DNA of 64,000 bases, taken from DASSQJ01 sp963773655 (lineage in GTDB: Bacteria > Actinomycetota > Actinomycetes > Actinomycetales > Dermatophilaceae). A model generated the notes under the pieces. The model was not told the origin of the DNA. It saw only the letters and a program-made list of their open reading frames with translations, and ran no database searches. Where the stretch lies: the NCBI GenBank assembly GCA_963773655.1, contig CAVZBX010000001.1, positions 992,001 through 1,056,000 on the forward strand, in the 5' to 3' direction. Below are positions 8,628 to 17,086 of this stretch, piece by piece. Numbering within the stretch: position 1 is the stretch's first letter; the number at the start of each line of letters is the position of its first letter. The position numbers and the translations under genes are program-made.

Positions 8628-11448
8628 CGGGGCTCCCCGCGGCCTGCCACAGCTGTCGGGCCTCGTCGGCGCGACCCGCCCGCTCGAGGGCCGCCGCGAG
8701 CGCCCCGGCCGCCCGGACCCGGTCCTCGGTGCGGCCGGCCGCCTCGAGCTCGGTGATCGAGCGACGCAGCCGCGGTTCTGCCTCCGGGAGCCGGTCGGCC
8801 TCGGCCAGGACGATCGCCGCCTCGGCCCGCAGCACGACCTCGTGCCCGCCGCCGACGAGCTCCTCGGCCCTGGCGAGCCGTTCGACGGCGGCGTCGGTGC
8901 GGCCCGCGCGGGCGAGGATGAGGGCACCCTCGCGGAGCACGTCGGGCTCCAGCTCCTCGGCGTCGAACTCGAGCCCCGGGACCACCGAGGCGAGCCGCTC
9001 GCCCTCGGCCAGCACGGCGTCGAGGTCGGCGAGCGCGCCGTCGAGGTCCCCGGCGGCGGCGCGCAACCCCGCCGCGCCGCGCCGGGCCTCGACGAGCACC
9101 ACGGGGGAGCCGGCCACCCGGGCGGCCTCCGCCGCGAGGGCGTAGTGCTCGGCCGCCGCCTCCGGCTCGTCGCCGTCCCACGCCGCGTGGCCGGCCCGCA
9201 GGTGGGAGTGCGCGGCCTCCTCGGCCCGGTGGGCGGCGGTGAAGGCGGCGGCCGCGGCGGCGAACGCCGACTCGGCGGCGCCCCACCGGCCGATCGCGAC
9301 GCAGGCGTTGCCCAGCGCCCAGGCCGCGGGCCCGGTGAGGGCGGGAACGCGCTCGTCGATGACGGGGAGCGCCGCCTCGAGGAGCTCGGCCGCCTCGCCC
9401 GCGCGGCCGGCCTCGAGCCACGCCAGTCCGAGCAGTCGTTGCCCGACCGCGAGGGCCACCGGGTCGTGCAGCCGCAGCGCGAGGGCCACGGCGTCGGCGG
9501 CGCGCGTCTCGAGACGCTCCCAGGCGCCCAGCTCGACGAGCACGTCGCAGCACGTGAACAGCGCACCGGCGCGGACCTCGTCCGCGAGGCCGCGCAGTCC
9601 CTGCTCGTCCTCGAGGAGGGTGACGGAACCCTCCAGGTCGCCCTCGACCCGGGCGATGCGGGCGCGCAGGTCGAGCGCGAGCGCCCGCAGCGGCGGGACG
9701 TCACCGGCGAGGCGCTCGCCCTCGTCGATGAGGTCGCGCGCCGCCGCGTGGTCGTGGGGGATGGTGACGAGGGCGGCCTCGAGGACGCACAGGGCCCGGC
9801 GCGCCGGCAGCCCGGCCCGTGCGTAGAGCTCGGCCGCGTGGAGGCACACGGCCCGCGGGTCGGGGGCCCAGGCGTCGTGCGCGAACCGGCGCCAGGCCGT
9901 GGCCGCCTCCTCGGGAGGGGCCCACGTCTCGAGGTCGCTGAGCGCGTCGTGGGCGGTGCGGCGTGCCGCGGCCACCTCAGGGGCCACCGCCGAGTGCAGC
10001 CGCTGCCCGGCCTCGGCGGCGTCGAGGACGGTGAGGTCGCACCGGGCCCGGGCGGCCCCGACCTCGTCGCCGGCCCGCCCGGCGAGCGCGAGGGCGGACT
10101 CGAGCAGCGGTCGACGCTCCGGGTAGGGCAGGTCCTGCGCGGCGTGGCGGTCGAGGAACGCGGCGGCGGCCCACTCCTCGGGGGCGTCCAGGCCGGGCAG
10201 CGCGGACTCCCGCTGCACCCGCCAGGCCCGGACCAGCGCGGTGGCGCGGTGGTCGAGCGTGGCGACGGCGGTGGCCACGGCGTCGGCCAGCGCCACGGTG
10301 TCGCCCGGTGCGTCGAGGGGGTGCGCGGCGGCGGGGTCGGGCCCCGGCGGCAGGCGGGTGGGCGGCAGCGTCGGCTCGTCCGCCACGCCGGTCGGGTCCA
10401 GGGCCTGCGCGAGCTCGTCGGCGAGGGCGGAGGAGCCGGCTCGGGCGTCGAGGGCGACCGCCTCGTCGGCGGCCACCGCCTCCAGCTCGGCGACGCGTCG
10501 GCCGGTCTCCCGGCCCTCCACCGTGACGGGCGTCAGCCCGAGGTGGGCCCCGCGCTGGAGCACCCAGGCGGCCGTGCCGGCCCACCACATCCGGGCCACC
10601 GGGTCGTCGAGCGCGTCGAGCCACCCGAGGCGGGGGAGCAGCAGGTCGACCGCGCGGTCGGTGTTGCCGATCCGCACGAGGGCGCGCAGGCAGGCGGACA
10701 CCTCGTCGGCGCGGGTGGGGTCGTCGGCGACCCCGTGCCAGGCGCGCCGGAAGGCGTCCGCGGCGGCGTCGACGTCGCCGGCGCGTGCGTGCGCCTCGGC
10801 CGCCAGCGCGAAGGAGGCGGCCGGGCCGGCGTCGCAGTGCAGCTCGCCGGCGAGCACCGGGGCCAGGGTGTCGAGCACCACGGTGGGCCCGGCCCGGCGC
10901 TGCAGCACGGCCTGCTCGTGGACCTCGCAGGCCGTGCAGGCGTCGTCGGCGGGGTCGGGCGGCTCGGTGCGCCACCTGGTGACGGCCTCCGCGAGGGCGG
11001 CGGCGTCACCGGTGGCGTGGGCGAGCCGGGCCCGGGCCGCGTGCACCGGCCTCGCGTTCCGGCCCGCCACCCGGTGGCCGACCGCGAGGTCCTCGACGGC
11101 CTCGCGCCACCGCTCGAGCGGCACGTCCGGCGCCTCCTCGACGACGTCGAGGGCCCAGTCGAGCTTCCAGAGGACGGCGTCGAGGTCCTCGGCGTCGAGC
11201 TCGTGGGCCCCGGTCAGGGCACGACGCAGCCAGGTGACGTGGGGCAGGGCCACCGCCGGGTCGTCGGTGTCGAGGACGGCCGAGACGACGTCGTTGCGGG
11301 CGACGAACTCCTCGGCGAAGGAGGCGCGGTCCAGCGCCGTGCGGAGCACGGCCTCCTGGGCCCGCAGCCGTTCGGGGCCCGCCGGCACCTCGTCGGCGGC
11401 GAGGGAGGCGCGGGCGAACTCCCGTGAGACGTGTTCCCACTGCCGCAC
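8605..11448 (-). CDS. Large TPR-like helical repeat protein between the two sigma loci
   Basis: A 947-residue soluble protein from the GTG at 11448, preceded by a strong GGAGG. Nearly the whole chain is alanine-rich helix pairs of TPR type (for example ERLETRAADAVALALRL and AEEAAHSHLRAGHAAW). No signal peptide, membrane segment, NB-ARC or DNA-binding domain is seen. A CTAC motif near residue 165 could bind metal or form a disulfide. It is transcribed towards the fusion gene, overlaps its 3' end by 23 bases and is divergent from the split sigma gene by about 120 bases. TPR proteins usually act as scaffolds. A link to the two sigma systems is only suggested by position. Confidence 0.75.
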   Translation of the reverse strand: MRQWEHVSREFARASLAADEVPAGPERLRAQEAVLRTALDRASFAEEFVARNDVVSAVLDTDDPAVALPHVTWLRRALTGAHELDAEDLDAVLWKLDWALDVVEEAPDVPLERWREAVEDLAVGHRVAGRNARPVHAARARLAHATGDAAALAEAVTRWRTEPPDPADDACTACEVHEQAVLQRRAGPTVVLDTLAPVLAGELHCDAGPAASFALAAEAHARAGDVDAAADAFRRAWHGVADDPTRADEVSACLRALVRIGNTDRAVDLLLPRLGWLDALDDPVARMWWAGTAAWVLQRGAHLGLTPVTVEGRETGRRVAELEAVAADEAVALDARAGSSALADELAQALDPTGVADEPTLPPTRLPPGPDPAAAHPLDAPGDTVALADAVATAVATLDHRATALVRAWRVQRESALPGLDAPEEWAAAAFLDRHAAQDLPYPERRPLLESALALAGRAGDEVGAARARCDLTVLDAAEAGQRLHSAVAPEVAAARRTAHDALSDLETWAPPEEAATAWRRFAHDAWAPDPRAVCLHAAELYARAGLPARRALCVLEAALVTIPHDHAAARDLIDEGERLAGDVPPLRALALDLRARIARVEGDLEGSVTLLEDEQGLRGLADEVRAGALFTCCDVLVELGAWERLETRAADAVALALRLHDPVALAVGQRLLGLAWLEAGRAGEAAELLEAALPVIDERVPALTGPAAWALGNACVAIGRWGAAESAFAAAAAAFTAAHRAEEAAHSHLRAGHAAWDGDEPEAAAEHYALAAEAARVAGSPVVLVEARRGAAGLRAAAGDLDGALADLDAVLAEGERLASVVPGLEFDAEELEPDVLREGALILARAGRTDAAVERLARAEELVGGGHEVVLRAEAAIVLAEADRLPEAEPRLRRSITELEAAGRTEDRVRAAGALAAALERAGRADEARQLWQAAGSPVTAPTGP

Positions 11449-11507
11449 CGTGTGTTCTCCTCCCTCGTGGACCCGGCTCCGGTCGACCACCTTGCCACTC
11501 GCGCGCC

Positions 11508-11535
11508 AACCTTTCATCCCGGGCCCGGCGTTGAC
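11508..11535 (+). promoter_or_regulatory. Candidate ECF sigma promoter of the sigma-propeller operon
   Basis: AACC at 11508-11511 and CGTTGAC at 11529-11535 are separated by 17 bases. This fits the general ECF pattern of an AAC-containing -35 and a CGTT-type -10. The sigma gene starts 35 bases farther on behind GAGGAGG, so autoregulation is plausible. The divergent TPR gene starts on the other side. Confidence 0.45.
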
Positions 11536-11569
11536 ACAGTGGAGTGTCGTCGACCGAGGAGGTGGGCCC

Positions 11570-12097
11570 GTGGTGCGCAGTGCCGAGGGGTGGCCCGCCG
11601 ACCCCGACTTCGTCGACTACGTCCGCGCCCGGCAGGGCCGGCTGCTCCGTGCGGCCTTCCTCGTCTGCGGTGACCCGCACCTCGCCGAGGACCTCCTCCA
11701 GGGCGCCCTCGTCAAGCTCGCCCGCAACTGGGACCGGGTGCGCGAGGAGCAGCCCGACGCCTACGTCCGGCGGATCCTCTACCACGACGCCGTCTCGTCC
11801 TGGCGCCGCCGTCGGCGGGAGGTGGTCGGGCTCGAGCCGGTCCCCGAGGAGCCGGCGGCGGACGACACCGACGACCGCGTCGTGCGGCGGCTCGACGTCC
11901 TGCGCGCGCTCGACGGCCTGACCCCGCGCCAGCGCGCCACCGTCGTGCTGCGGTACTTCGAGGACCGTTCCGAGCGGGAGACGGCCGACATCCTCGGCGT
12001 CAGCGTCGGCACGGTGAAGAGCCAGACGCACGACGCGCTGGCCCGGCTCCGGCAGGCCGTGCCCCGACTGGACCCCGACCCCGGAGGTGTGCGATGA
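11570..12097 (+). CDS. SigE-family ECF RNA polymerase sigma factor
   Basis: A 175-residue group 4 sigma factor of the SigE family (TIGR02983 type). Region 2 spans about residues 14-82 (FVDYVRARQGRLLRAAFLVCGD, with LAEDLLQGALVKLARNW). Region 4 spans 112-165 (LTPRQRATVVLRYFEDRSE and GVSVGTVKSQTHDALARL), and its helix-turn-helix is intact. The GTG at 11570 is preceded by GAGGAGG; a second GTG follows at once. Its stop overlaps the start of the next gene by four bases (ATGA), so both are made together, the normal layout for a sigma factor and its membrane regulator. The close resemblance to the fusion gene at 6843 marks the two as paralogues. Confidence 0.9.
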   Translation: MVRSAEGWPADPDFVDYVRARQGRLLRAAFLVCGDPHLAEDLLQGALVKLARNWDRVREEQPDAYVRRILYHDAVSSWRRRRREVVGLEPVPEEPAADDTDDRVVRRLDVLRALDGLTPRQRATVVLRYFEDRSERETADILGVSVGTVKSQTHDALARLRQAVPRLDPDPGGVR

Positions 12098-13359
12098 GCG
12101 CCGAGCTGCGCGACCTGCTCGAACTGGCGAGCGAGGACCTGCCCGAGGTCGACCTCGCCGACCGCGCCTGGGCGGTGGCCGCGGCCGAGCGACGGACCGT
12201 GCGGCGCCGGGTGCTGCTCGGTGCGGGCGGCCTGGCGGCCGCAGGCGCTCTTGCCACGGTGCTCGTCCGCCGCGACGAGGCGGCCACCGCCCCGGCGGCC
12301 ACGGCGACCGGGGCCGCGGGACGGCTGGACGAGCAGCTGGTCGGTGCCCTGCGCGTCTCGGCGGCCCCACCGCCGGCGGACGAGGAGTCGCTTCCCGCCT
12401 ACCCGGACGCAGAGGTCCTCGCGCTTCCCCCGGTGCTGGACACCGGTGCGGAGCGCCCGCTGCCCGTCCTCGGGCCCGACGGGGTCCCGGGCACGAACGC
12501 CTCGGTGCGTGCCGTGCTCCTGGTCCACGCCCCGCAGGGCGGTTACCAGCCCGTGGTGCACCTCCCCCTCGGCGAGCCCCGCCATCTGCACGTGCCCGGG
12601 ATGCTGCTCGGGCCGGTGGGCGAGTGGGGCGACGACGCGGGACCGGTGCTCGGACCACGCACCATCGACGACGAGCGCCACCGCGTCGTCGTGGCGCAGC
12701 GTCGCAAGGTGGTCGTCCTCGACGTCCGCGACGCGTCGGTCACCGACATCGCGGTACCGGACGAGACGCTGGTGCACGCGGGCTGGGCGCACGACGGGCG
12801 CACCGTGGTCACCCGGGGCGCCGCGTCCTCGTGGCTCGTCGACACCGTCACCCGGGAGGTGCGGCGCTCGCCCGACCCGGTCTCGGCGGGCTGGGGCGCC
12901 TTCGCCCCCGACGCCGAGGGCCGGATGCTGCTGCTGTCCTTCTCCAGCGAGGGCGTGCTGACCGCGACCCGACCCGTCCCTGACGTCGCGGCGGCGCCGT
13001 ACGGGGAGCCGGTGGCCAACCTCGAGCTGTGGACGGCGGGGGGAGTGGTGCTCGACCCGGTCCTCGCCGGGTCGCTCGGCCGCACCCAGGGACTGCTCGC
13101 GGCCCAGGACGATCTCTCGATCAGCCCCCGGCTGCTCGTGGCGCCGGTGGTCGACGGCGTGCCGCAGCCCGCCTACCGGCCGCTCGGCTGGGGGCCGCGC
13201 GACACCCTCGTCCTCGAGTCCCGGTCCGTGGACGGTCGGGTGGGCGAACGGCGCCGGCTGCTCGCCTGGGACGTCATCGGCGCCCGGCTGTGGCGGGTCG
13301 GCGAGGTCGAGGCGGCCGTCGACGCACCCCTCGGGTTCACCGGGCTCTTCGCGATCTGA
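12094..13359 (+). CDS. Membrane-anchored propeller-like protein, likely regulator of the adjacent sigma factor
   Basis: A 421-residue protein whose first 38 residues are cytoplasmic and arginine-rich (ERRTVRRR), followed by one membrane segment (39-58) and about 360 residues outside. The outer part has repeated strand motifs (GPRTIDDERHRVVVAQ, SSWLVDTVTREV, GWGPRDTLVLES) like a WD40- or TolB-type propeller, but I recognise no named family. This short-inside, single-span, large-outside plan is that of anti-sigma factors, and the gene overlaps a sigma gene by four bases. No zinc-binding anti-sigma HxxxCxxC motif is present. It aligns along its length with the C-terminal two thirds of the 6843-8627 fusion. 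Confidence 0.72.
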   Translation: MSAELRDLLELASEDLPEVDLADRAWAVAAAERRTVRRRVLLGAGGLAAAGALATVLVRRDEAATAPAATATGAAGRLDEQLVGALRVSAAPPPADEESLPAYPDAEVLALPPVLDTGAERPLPVLGPDGVPGTNASVRAVLLVHAPQGGYQPVVHLPLGEPRHLHVPGMLLGPVGEWGDDAGPVLGPRTIDDERHRVVVAQRRKVVVLDVRDASVTDIAVPDETLVHAGWAHDGRTVVTRGAASSWLVDTVTREVRRSPDPVSAGWGAFAPDAEGRMLLLSFSSEGVLTATRPVPDVAAAPYGEPVANLELWTAGGVVLDPVLAGSLGRTQGLLAAQDDLSISPRLLVAPVVDGVPQPAYRPLGWGPRDTLVLESRSVDGRVGERRRLLAWDVIGARLWRVGEVEAAVDAPLGFTGLFAI

Positions 13360-13371
13360 GCCGCGAGGGCG

Positions 13372-14205
13372 TCATCCGGGGTCCGGCCCGGTCGCGACCG
13401 GGCGTGCGGGGTCGGCCACCCACTCGCTCCACGAGCCGACGTAGGGGACGGCCGCGATGCCGGCCTCGTGCAGCGCCAGGGCGGCCTGCGCGGCCGTCAC
13501 CCCCGACCCGCACATCGTGCCGACCGGGGTGTCGCGGTGGACGCCGCACGCGGCGACGACCGCTCGCAGCCTCTCCGGCGCCAGGAAGGTGCCGTCGTCC
13601 TGGAGCAGTGCGGCCACCGGCAGGTTGACGGCACCGGGCACGTGCCCGGCGACGGGGTCGATCGGCTCGACCTCGCCGCGGTACCGCTCCGCCGTCCGGA
13701 CGTCGAGCAGCACCCCGCCTCGGGCCAGCGAGGCCGCTCCCGCCGCGTCGAGGACGGGCACCGACCCCGGGCACACCCGGACGTCGCCGGGGACGGGGAC
13801 CGGGACCTGCGTGGTGAGCGGGTGGCCGGCGCGCCGCCAGGCCGCCATCCCGCCGTCGAGCACGTGCACCTGCGGGTGCCCGGCCCACCGCAGGACCCAC
13901 CACGCCCGGCCGGCGGCGAGCGACGTGCGCTGGTCGTAGACGACCACCTCGCCGTCGTCGTGGACCCCGCACGCGCGCAGTGCCGCCTCGAGCGTCGCCG
14001 GGTCGGGCAGCGGGTGCCGCCCCTCTGGGCCGGGCGGACCGGCGAGCGCGCTGTCGAGGTCGAGGTGGCGGGCGCCGGGCAGATGGCCGGCGGCATACAG
14101 CTGCCGGCCGGGCGGTCCGAGCAGCTCGTACTGGACGTCGAGGACCACCACCTCGCCGCGCTCCAGGAGGGTCGCGAGCTCGTCGGCGCTGACCAGGGCG
14201 CTCAT
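13372..14205 (-). CDS. Two-domain rhodanese-type sulfurtransferase
   Basis: A 277-residue tandem rhodanese, acting as thiosulfate or 3-mercaptopyruvate sulfurtransferase in the cytoplasm. The N-terminal inactive domain (about 1-125) contains YAAGHLPGARHLDLD and VVYDQRT. The C-terminal catalytic domain (about 145-275) contains VLLDVRTAERYRGE and the active-site loop MCGSGVTA, whose Cys would carry the persulfide. The CGSGVTA loop favours 3-mercaptopyruvate over thiosulfate, by comparison with characterised members. Start at ATG 14205, four codons inside the open frame. It ends 13 bases from the convergent propeller gene and its start is close to a divergent hydrolase gene. Confidence 0.88.
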   Translation of the reverse strand: MSALVSADELATLLERGEVVVLDVQYELLGPPGRQLYAAGHLPGARHLDLDSALAGPPGPEGRHPLPDPATLEAALRACGVHDDGEVVVYDQRTSLAAGRAWWVLRWAGHPQVHVLDGGMAAWRRAGHPLTTQVPVPVPGDVRVCPGSVPVLDAAGAASLARGGVLLDVRTAERYRGEVEPIDPVAGHVPGAVNLPVAALLQDDGTFLAPERLRAVVAACGVHRDTPVGTMCGSGVTAAQAALALHEAGIAAVPYVGSWSEWVADPARPVATGPDPG

Positions 14206-14249
14206 CACCCCATCCAAGCAGCCCGGTCGCCGTGGGGCAGGATGCCGTC

Positions 14250-14996
14250 GTGCCCCAGCCCGTCCGGCTCGTCCTCGTCCACGGCTCCCAGGTGAACCGG
14301 GCCGTGTGGTCGCGGTACGCCGCGCTGCTCGGGCCCGGCGTCGAGGTCGTCGCCCCGGACCTGCCGGCCCACGGCGCGCGTCGTGACGAGGTGTTCACGT
14401 GGGAGGCGGCGCTCGCGACGGTCGAGGAGGCCGTCGGGCCCGACGACGGCACGCCGGTCGCGGTCGTGGGTCACAGCCTCGGCGGCTACGTCGTGATGGC
14501 GTGGGCCCAGCGCAACCCGCACCGTCCCGCCGGGCTCGGCCTGCTCGGGGCCTCGGGGGTGCCCACCGGCGCGGGTGCCCTCGTCTACCGCGCGCTGGCG
14601 AGGGCGCAGCAGCGCCTCGGCACCGACCGGATGTCGCGCGCCATGGACCGTGAGTTCGACGCCCTGCTGCACCCCGCCCTGGCCACGGCGATCAAGGAGG
14701 CCGGGTACGGCTTCGACGGCATCCCGGCCGCCTGGGCCGCGGTGATGTCGCGGTGCCGCCCGGAGATGCTCGCCGAGGTGACCGCGCCGGTGCTCATCGT
14801 CAACGGCCAGCTGGACCAGCTGCGCGTCGGCGCCCGCCGCTACGCCGCCGCGGCGCGGTCCGCGTCGTGGGTGCGGGTGGTCACCGTGCCGCGCGGGCTC
14901 CACGTCGTGCCCCTCACGCACCCGCACGAGGTCGCGGCCGCGCTGTGGGACCTCATCCGGGAGGCGCGACGGTCACCGAGCCGCCCACCCCGATGA
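14250..14996 (+). CDS. Alpha/beta hydrolase
   Basis: A 248-residue alpha/beta hydrolase starting VPQPVRLVLVHGSQ at GTG 14250; GTG at 14232 is an alternative. The oxyanion region HGSQVN (about 11-16), the nucleophile elbow GHSLGG near residue 80, an acid in NGQLDQL and a histidine in GLHVVPLTHP near the C-terminus complete a plausible triad. The compact lid and the short spacing recall esterases or salicylate-ester hydrolases (MES type), but the substrate cannot be told. It is divergent from the sulfurtransferase gene, with only about 45 bases between starts. Its 3' end overlaps the convergent MBL gene by 44 bases. Confidence 0.82.
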   Translation: MPQPVRLVLVHGSQVNRAVWSRYAALLGPGVEVVAPDLPAHGARRDEVFTWEAALATVEEAVGPDDGTPVAVVGHSLGGYVVMAWAQRNPHRPAGLGLLGASGVPTGAGALVYRALARAQQRLGTDRMSRAMDREFDALLHPALATAIKEAGYGFDGIPAAWAAVMSRCRPEMLAEVTAPVLIVNGQLDQLRVGARRYAAAARSASWVRVVTVPRGLHVVPLTHPHEVAAALWDLIREARRSPSRPPR

Positions 14997-15756
14997 CGTG
15001 CGCCTGCGCGTCGCCCAGCTCGGCGAGGTGGGCGGTGAGCCGGTCCCCGGGGGCCACGGTCCACGTCAGCCGGCCCCGCGGCCACCCGGAGGGGTGCAGC
15101 GTCCCGTAGTGGACCGGCACCACGTGCCGGGCGCCGGAGCGGGCCGCGGCCTCGGCCGCCTCGGCGGGGCCCATGTGACCGGGGGACAGCCGTGGGCCCC
15201 AGCCGCCGATGGGCAGCAGCGCGAGGTCGACCGGGGCGCCGGCCAGGTCGGCCAGCTCGTCCATCTCGGGATGGAGGGAGGTGTCGCCGGCGAACCACAC
15301 GACGACGCCGCCGCCGCGGAGCAGCATCCCGCTCGCGGCGTTGGGGCGGTGCGGCATCGGCCGGGAGTGGTGGTCGGCCCGGACCAGGCGGGTCTGCACG
15401 CCCGGCGCGAGGGTCACCCACGCGTCGCGCGGGACGTCGGGGGCGTCCAGGCCCTGGCGGCGCAGCCAGAGTGCGTTGTCCGGGTCGGTGAGGACCGGCA
15501 CGTGGCCGAGCCGGCGCAGCGACGGCAGGTCGGCATGGTCGTGGTGGAGGTGCGAGAGCAGCACTGCGTCGACGTCCTCGACGTGGGGGTGGTGGGGCAG
15601 GTCGTGGCGGCGGGTCAGGGGGCCGAGGCGCCGGCGCAGCAGCGGGTCGGTGAGGACGCGGGTGCCGCCCAGGTCGAGGACCACGCTGGCGTGCCCGAGC
15701 CACGTGACGTGCACCCCGGAGCGGCGCAGGGCCGCGTCTGCCGGTGGTGAGGTCAC
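14953..15756 (-). CDS. MBL-fold metal-dependent hydrolase (UlaG/NAPE-PLD-like)
   Basis: A 267-residue metallo-beta-lactamase-fold protein. The metal-binding motif is LSHLHHDHAD (about residues 71-80), with a further GDTSLH and a late histidine in VPVHYGTLHP. The opening VTWLGHASVVLDLGG is typical of the UlaG / N-acyl-phosphatidylethanolamine phospholipase D-like branch found widely in bacteria. All metal ligands appear present, so a hydrolytic role on a phosphoester or lactone is likely, but the substrate is unknown. ATG start 15756, 35 bases from the divergent dusB start. It converges on and overlaps the alpha/beta hydrolase gene. Confidence 0.82.
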   Translation of the reverse strand: MTSPPADAALRRSGVHVTWLGHASVVLDLGGTRVLTDPLLRRRLGPLTRRHDLPHHPHVEDVDAVLLSHLHHDHADLPSLRRLGHVPVLTDPDNALWLRRQGLDAPDVPRDAWVTLAPGVQTRLVRADHHSRPMPHRPNAASGMLLRGGGVVVWFAGDTSLHPEMDELADLAGAPVDLALLPIGGWGPRLSPGHMGPAEAAEAAARSGARHVVPVHYGTLHPSGWPRGRLTWTVAPGDRLTAHLAELGDAQAHVIGVGGSVTVAPPG

Positions 15757-15791
15757 GGGCCCCAGCCTAGGCAGGCGACAATGGAGCGGTC

Positions 15792-17021
15792 ATGAGCGCC
15801 CTCACCACGTCGTCCACACCGGCCACCACCCGGGCACCGGTGCTTCCCCCGCTGCGCATCGGGCGGCACGTCATCGAGTCGCCGGTGGTGCTCGCCCCGA
15901 TGGCCGGCATCACCAACCGGGCCTTCCGGCGGCTCTGCCGCGAGTACGGGTCCGCCGGGCTGGAGGCGGGTGGCGCCTCCGGTGCGACGAGCCTCTACGT
16001 CGCCGAGATGGTCACCTCGCGTGCCCTGGTGGAGCGGAACCCCGACACGATGCGGCTGATCTCCCACGACCCCGGCGAGCAGCCGCGGTCGGTGCAGCTC
16101 TACTCGGTCGACCCCGCGACGGCCGGCCTCGCCGCCCGGATGCTCGTCACCGAGGACCGCGCCGACCACATCGACCTCAACTTCGGCTGCCCCGTGCCCA
16201 AGGTCACCCGCAAGGGCGGTGGCGCGGCCCTGCCGTGGAAGACCGACCTCTTCCGGGGCATCGTCGGCGCGGTCGTGCGGGAGGCCGCGCCGTACGACGT
16301 GCCGGTCACCGTGAAGATGCGGGTGGGCATCGACGCCGACCACGTCACCTACCTCGACGCCGCGCGGATCGCCGAGGCGGAGGGCGTCGCCGCGGTGGCT
16401 CTCCACGGCCGCACCGCGGCGCAGGCGTACTCGGGCACCGCCGACTGGGACGCCATCGCGCGGCTCAAGGAGGCGGTGACGACGGTCCCGGTGCTCGGCA
16501 ACGGCGACATCTGGTCGGCCGAGGACGCGCTGGAGATGGTGCGCCGTACCGGTGTCGACGGCGTGGTCGTCGGGCGGGGCTGCCTCGGGCGCCCGTGGCT
16601 CTTCACCGACCTCGCGGCCGCCTTCGCGGGCTCCGACGCCCGCGTGCGCCCGGGGCTGCGCGAGGTCACCGCGACCCTGCGCCGGCACGCCGAGTACCTC
16701 GTGGAGTTCTACGACGGCGACGAGCTGCGCGCCTGCCGCGACATCCGCAAGCACATCGCCTGGTACCTCAAGGGCTTCCCGGCCGGCTCCACCGTGCGCA
16801 ACCAGCTCGCCCTCGTCGACTCGCTCGCCGCGGTGGACGCCCTCATCGCCACGATGGACCTCGACCACCCGTGGCCCGGCGAGCCCGCCGAGGGCCCCCG
16901 CGGCCGGGCAGGTTCGCCCCGGGTCGTGGCCCTGCCCGAGAACTGGCTGCGCAGCCGCGAGCTCGATCCCGCCCAGCGCGACCAGGTGGCCCAGGCGGAG
17001 CTGTCGGTCTCCGGCGGCTGA
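15792..17021 (+). CDS. dusB: tRNA-dihydrouridine synthase DusB
   Basis: FMN enzyme that reduces uridine in the tRNA D-loop using NADPH. The TIM-barrel domain begins near residue 28. LAPMAGITNRAFRRLCREYG is the FMN-binding opening, DLNFGCPVPKVTRKGGGAAL carries the catalytic Cys (about residue 137), VKMRVGID and ALHGRTAAQAYSG follow, and NGDIWSAEDA and VGRGCLGRPW bind phosphate. A C-terminal helical domain (from about 290) contains RDIRKHIAWYLKGFP, which contacts tRNA. The length, 409 residues, includes a C-terminal extension of about 40 residues common in Actinobacteria. ATG start; upstream of the dgt/dnaG block, as is usual in the phylum. Confidence 0.95.
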   Translation: MSALTTSSTPATTRAPVLPPLRIGRHVIESPVVLAPMAGITNRAFRRLCREYGSAGLEAGGASGATSLYVAEMVTSRALVERNPDTMRLISHDPGEQPRSVQLYSVDPATAGLAARMLVTEDRADHIDLNFGCPVPKVTRKGGGAALPWKTDLFRGIVGAVVREAAPYDVPVTVKMRVGIDADHVTYLDAARIAEAEGVAAVALHGRTAAQAYSGTADWDAIARLKEAVTTVPVLGNGDIWSAEDALEMVRRTGVDGVVVGRGCLGRPWLFTDLAAAFAGSDARVRPGLREVTATLRRHAEYLVEFYDGDELRACRDIRKHIAWYLKGFPAGSTVRNQLALVDSLAAVDALIATMDLDHPWPGEPAEGPRGRAGSPRVVALPENWLRSRELDPAQRDQVAQAELSVSGG

Positions 17022-17086
17022 CCTGCCGGTCCCGCGACCCCCGCCCCGGCGTCGGGCCGCGTCCACGCCCGTCCCGTCCGCGGCCC

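Noticed and set aside
6630..9704. 1024-codon minus-strand frame
   Set aside because: It is antisense to the sigma-propeller fusion and out of frame with the TPR gene; high-GC shadow.
8461..11427. 988-codon plus-strand frame opposite the TPR gene
   Set aside because: Glycine/arginine-rich shadow of the TPR gene with no motif or start.
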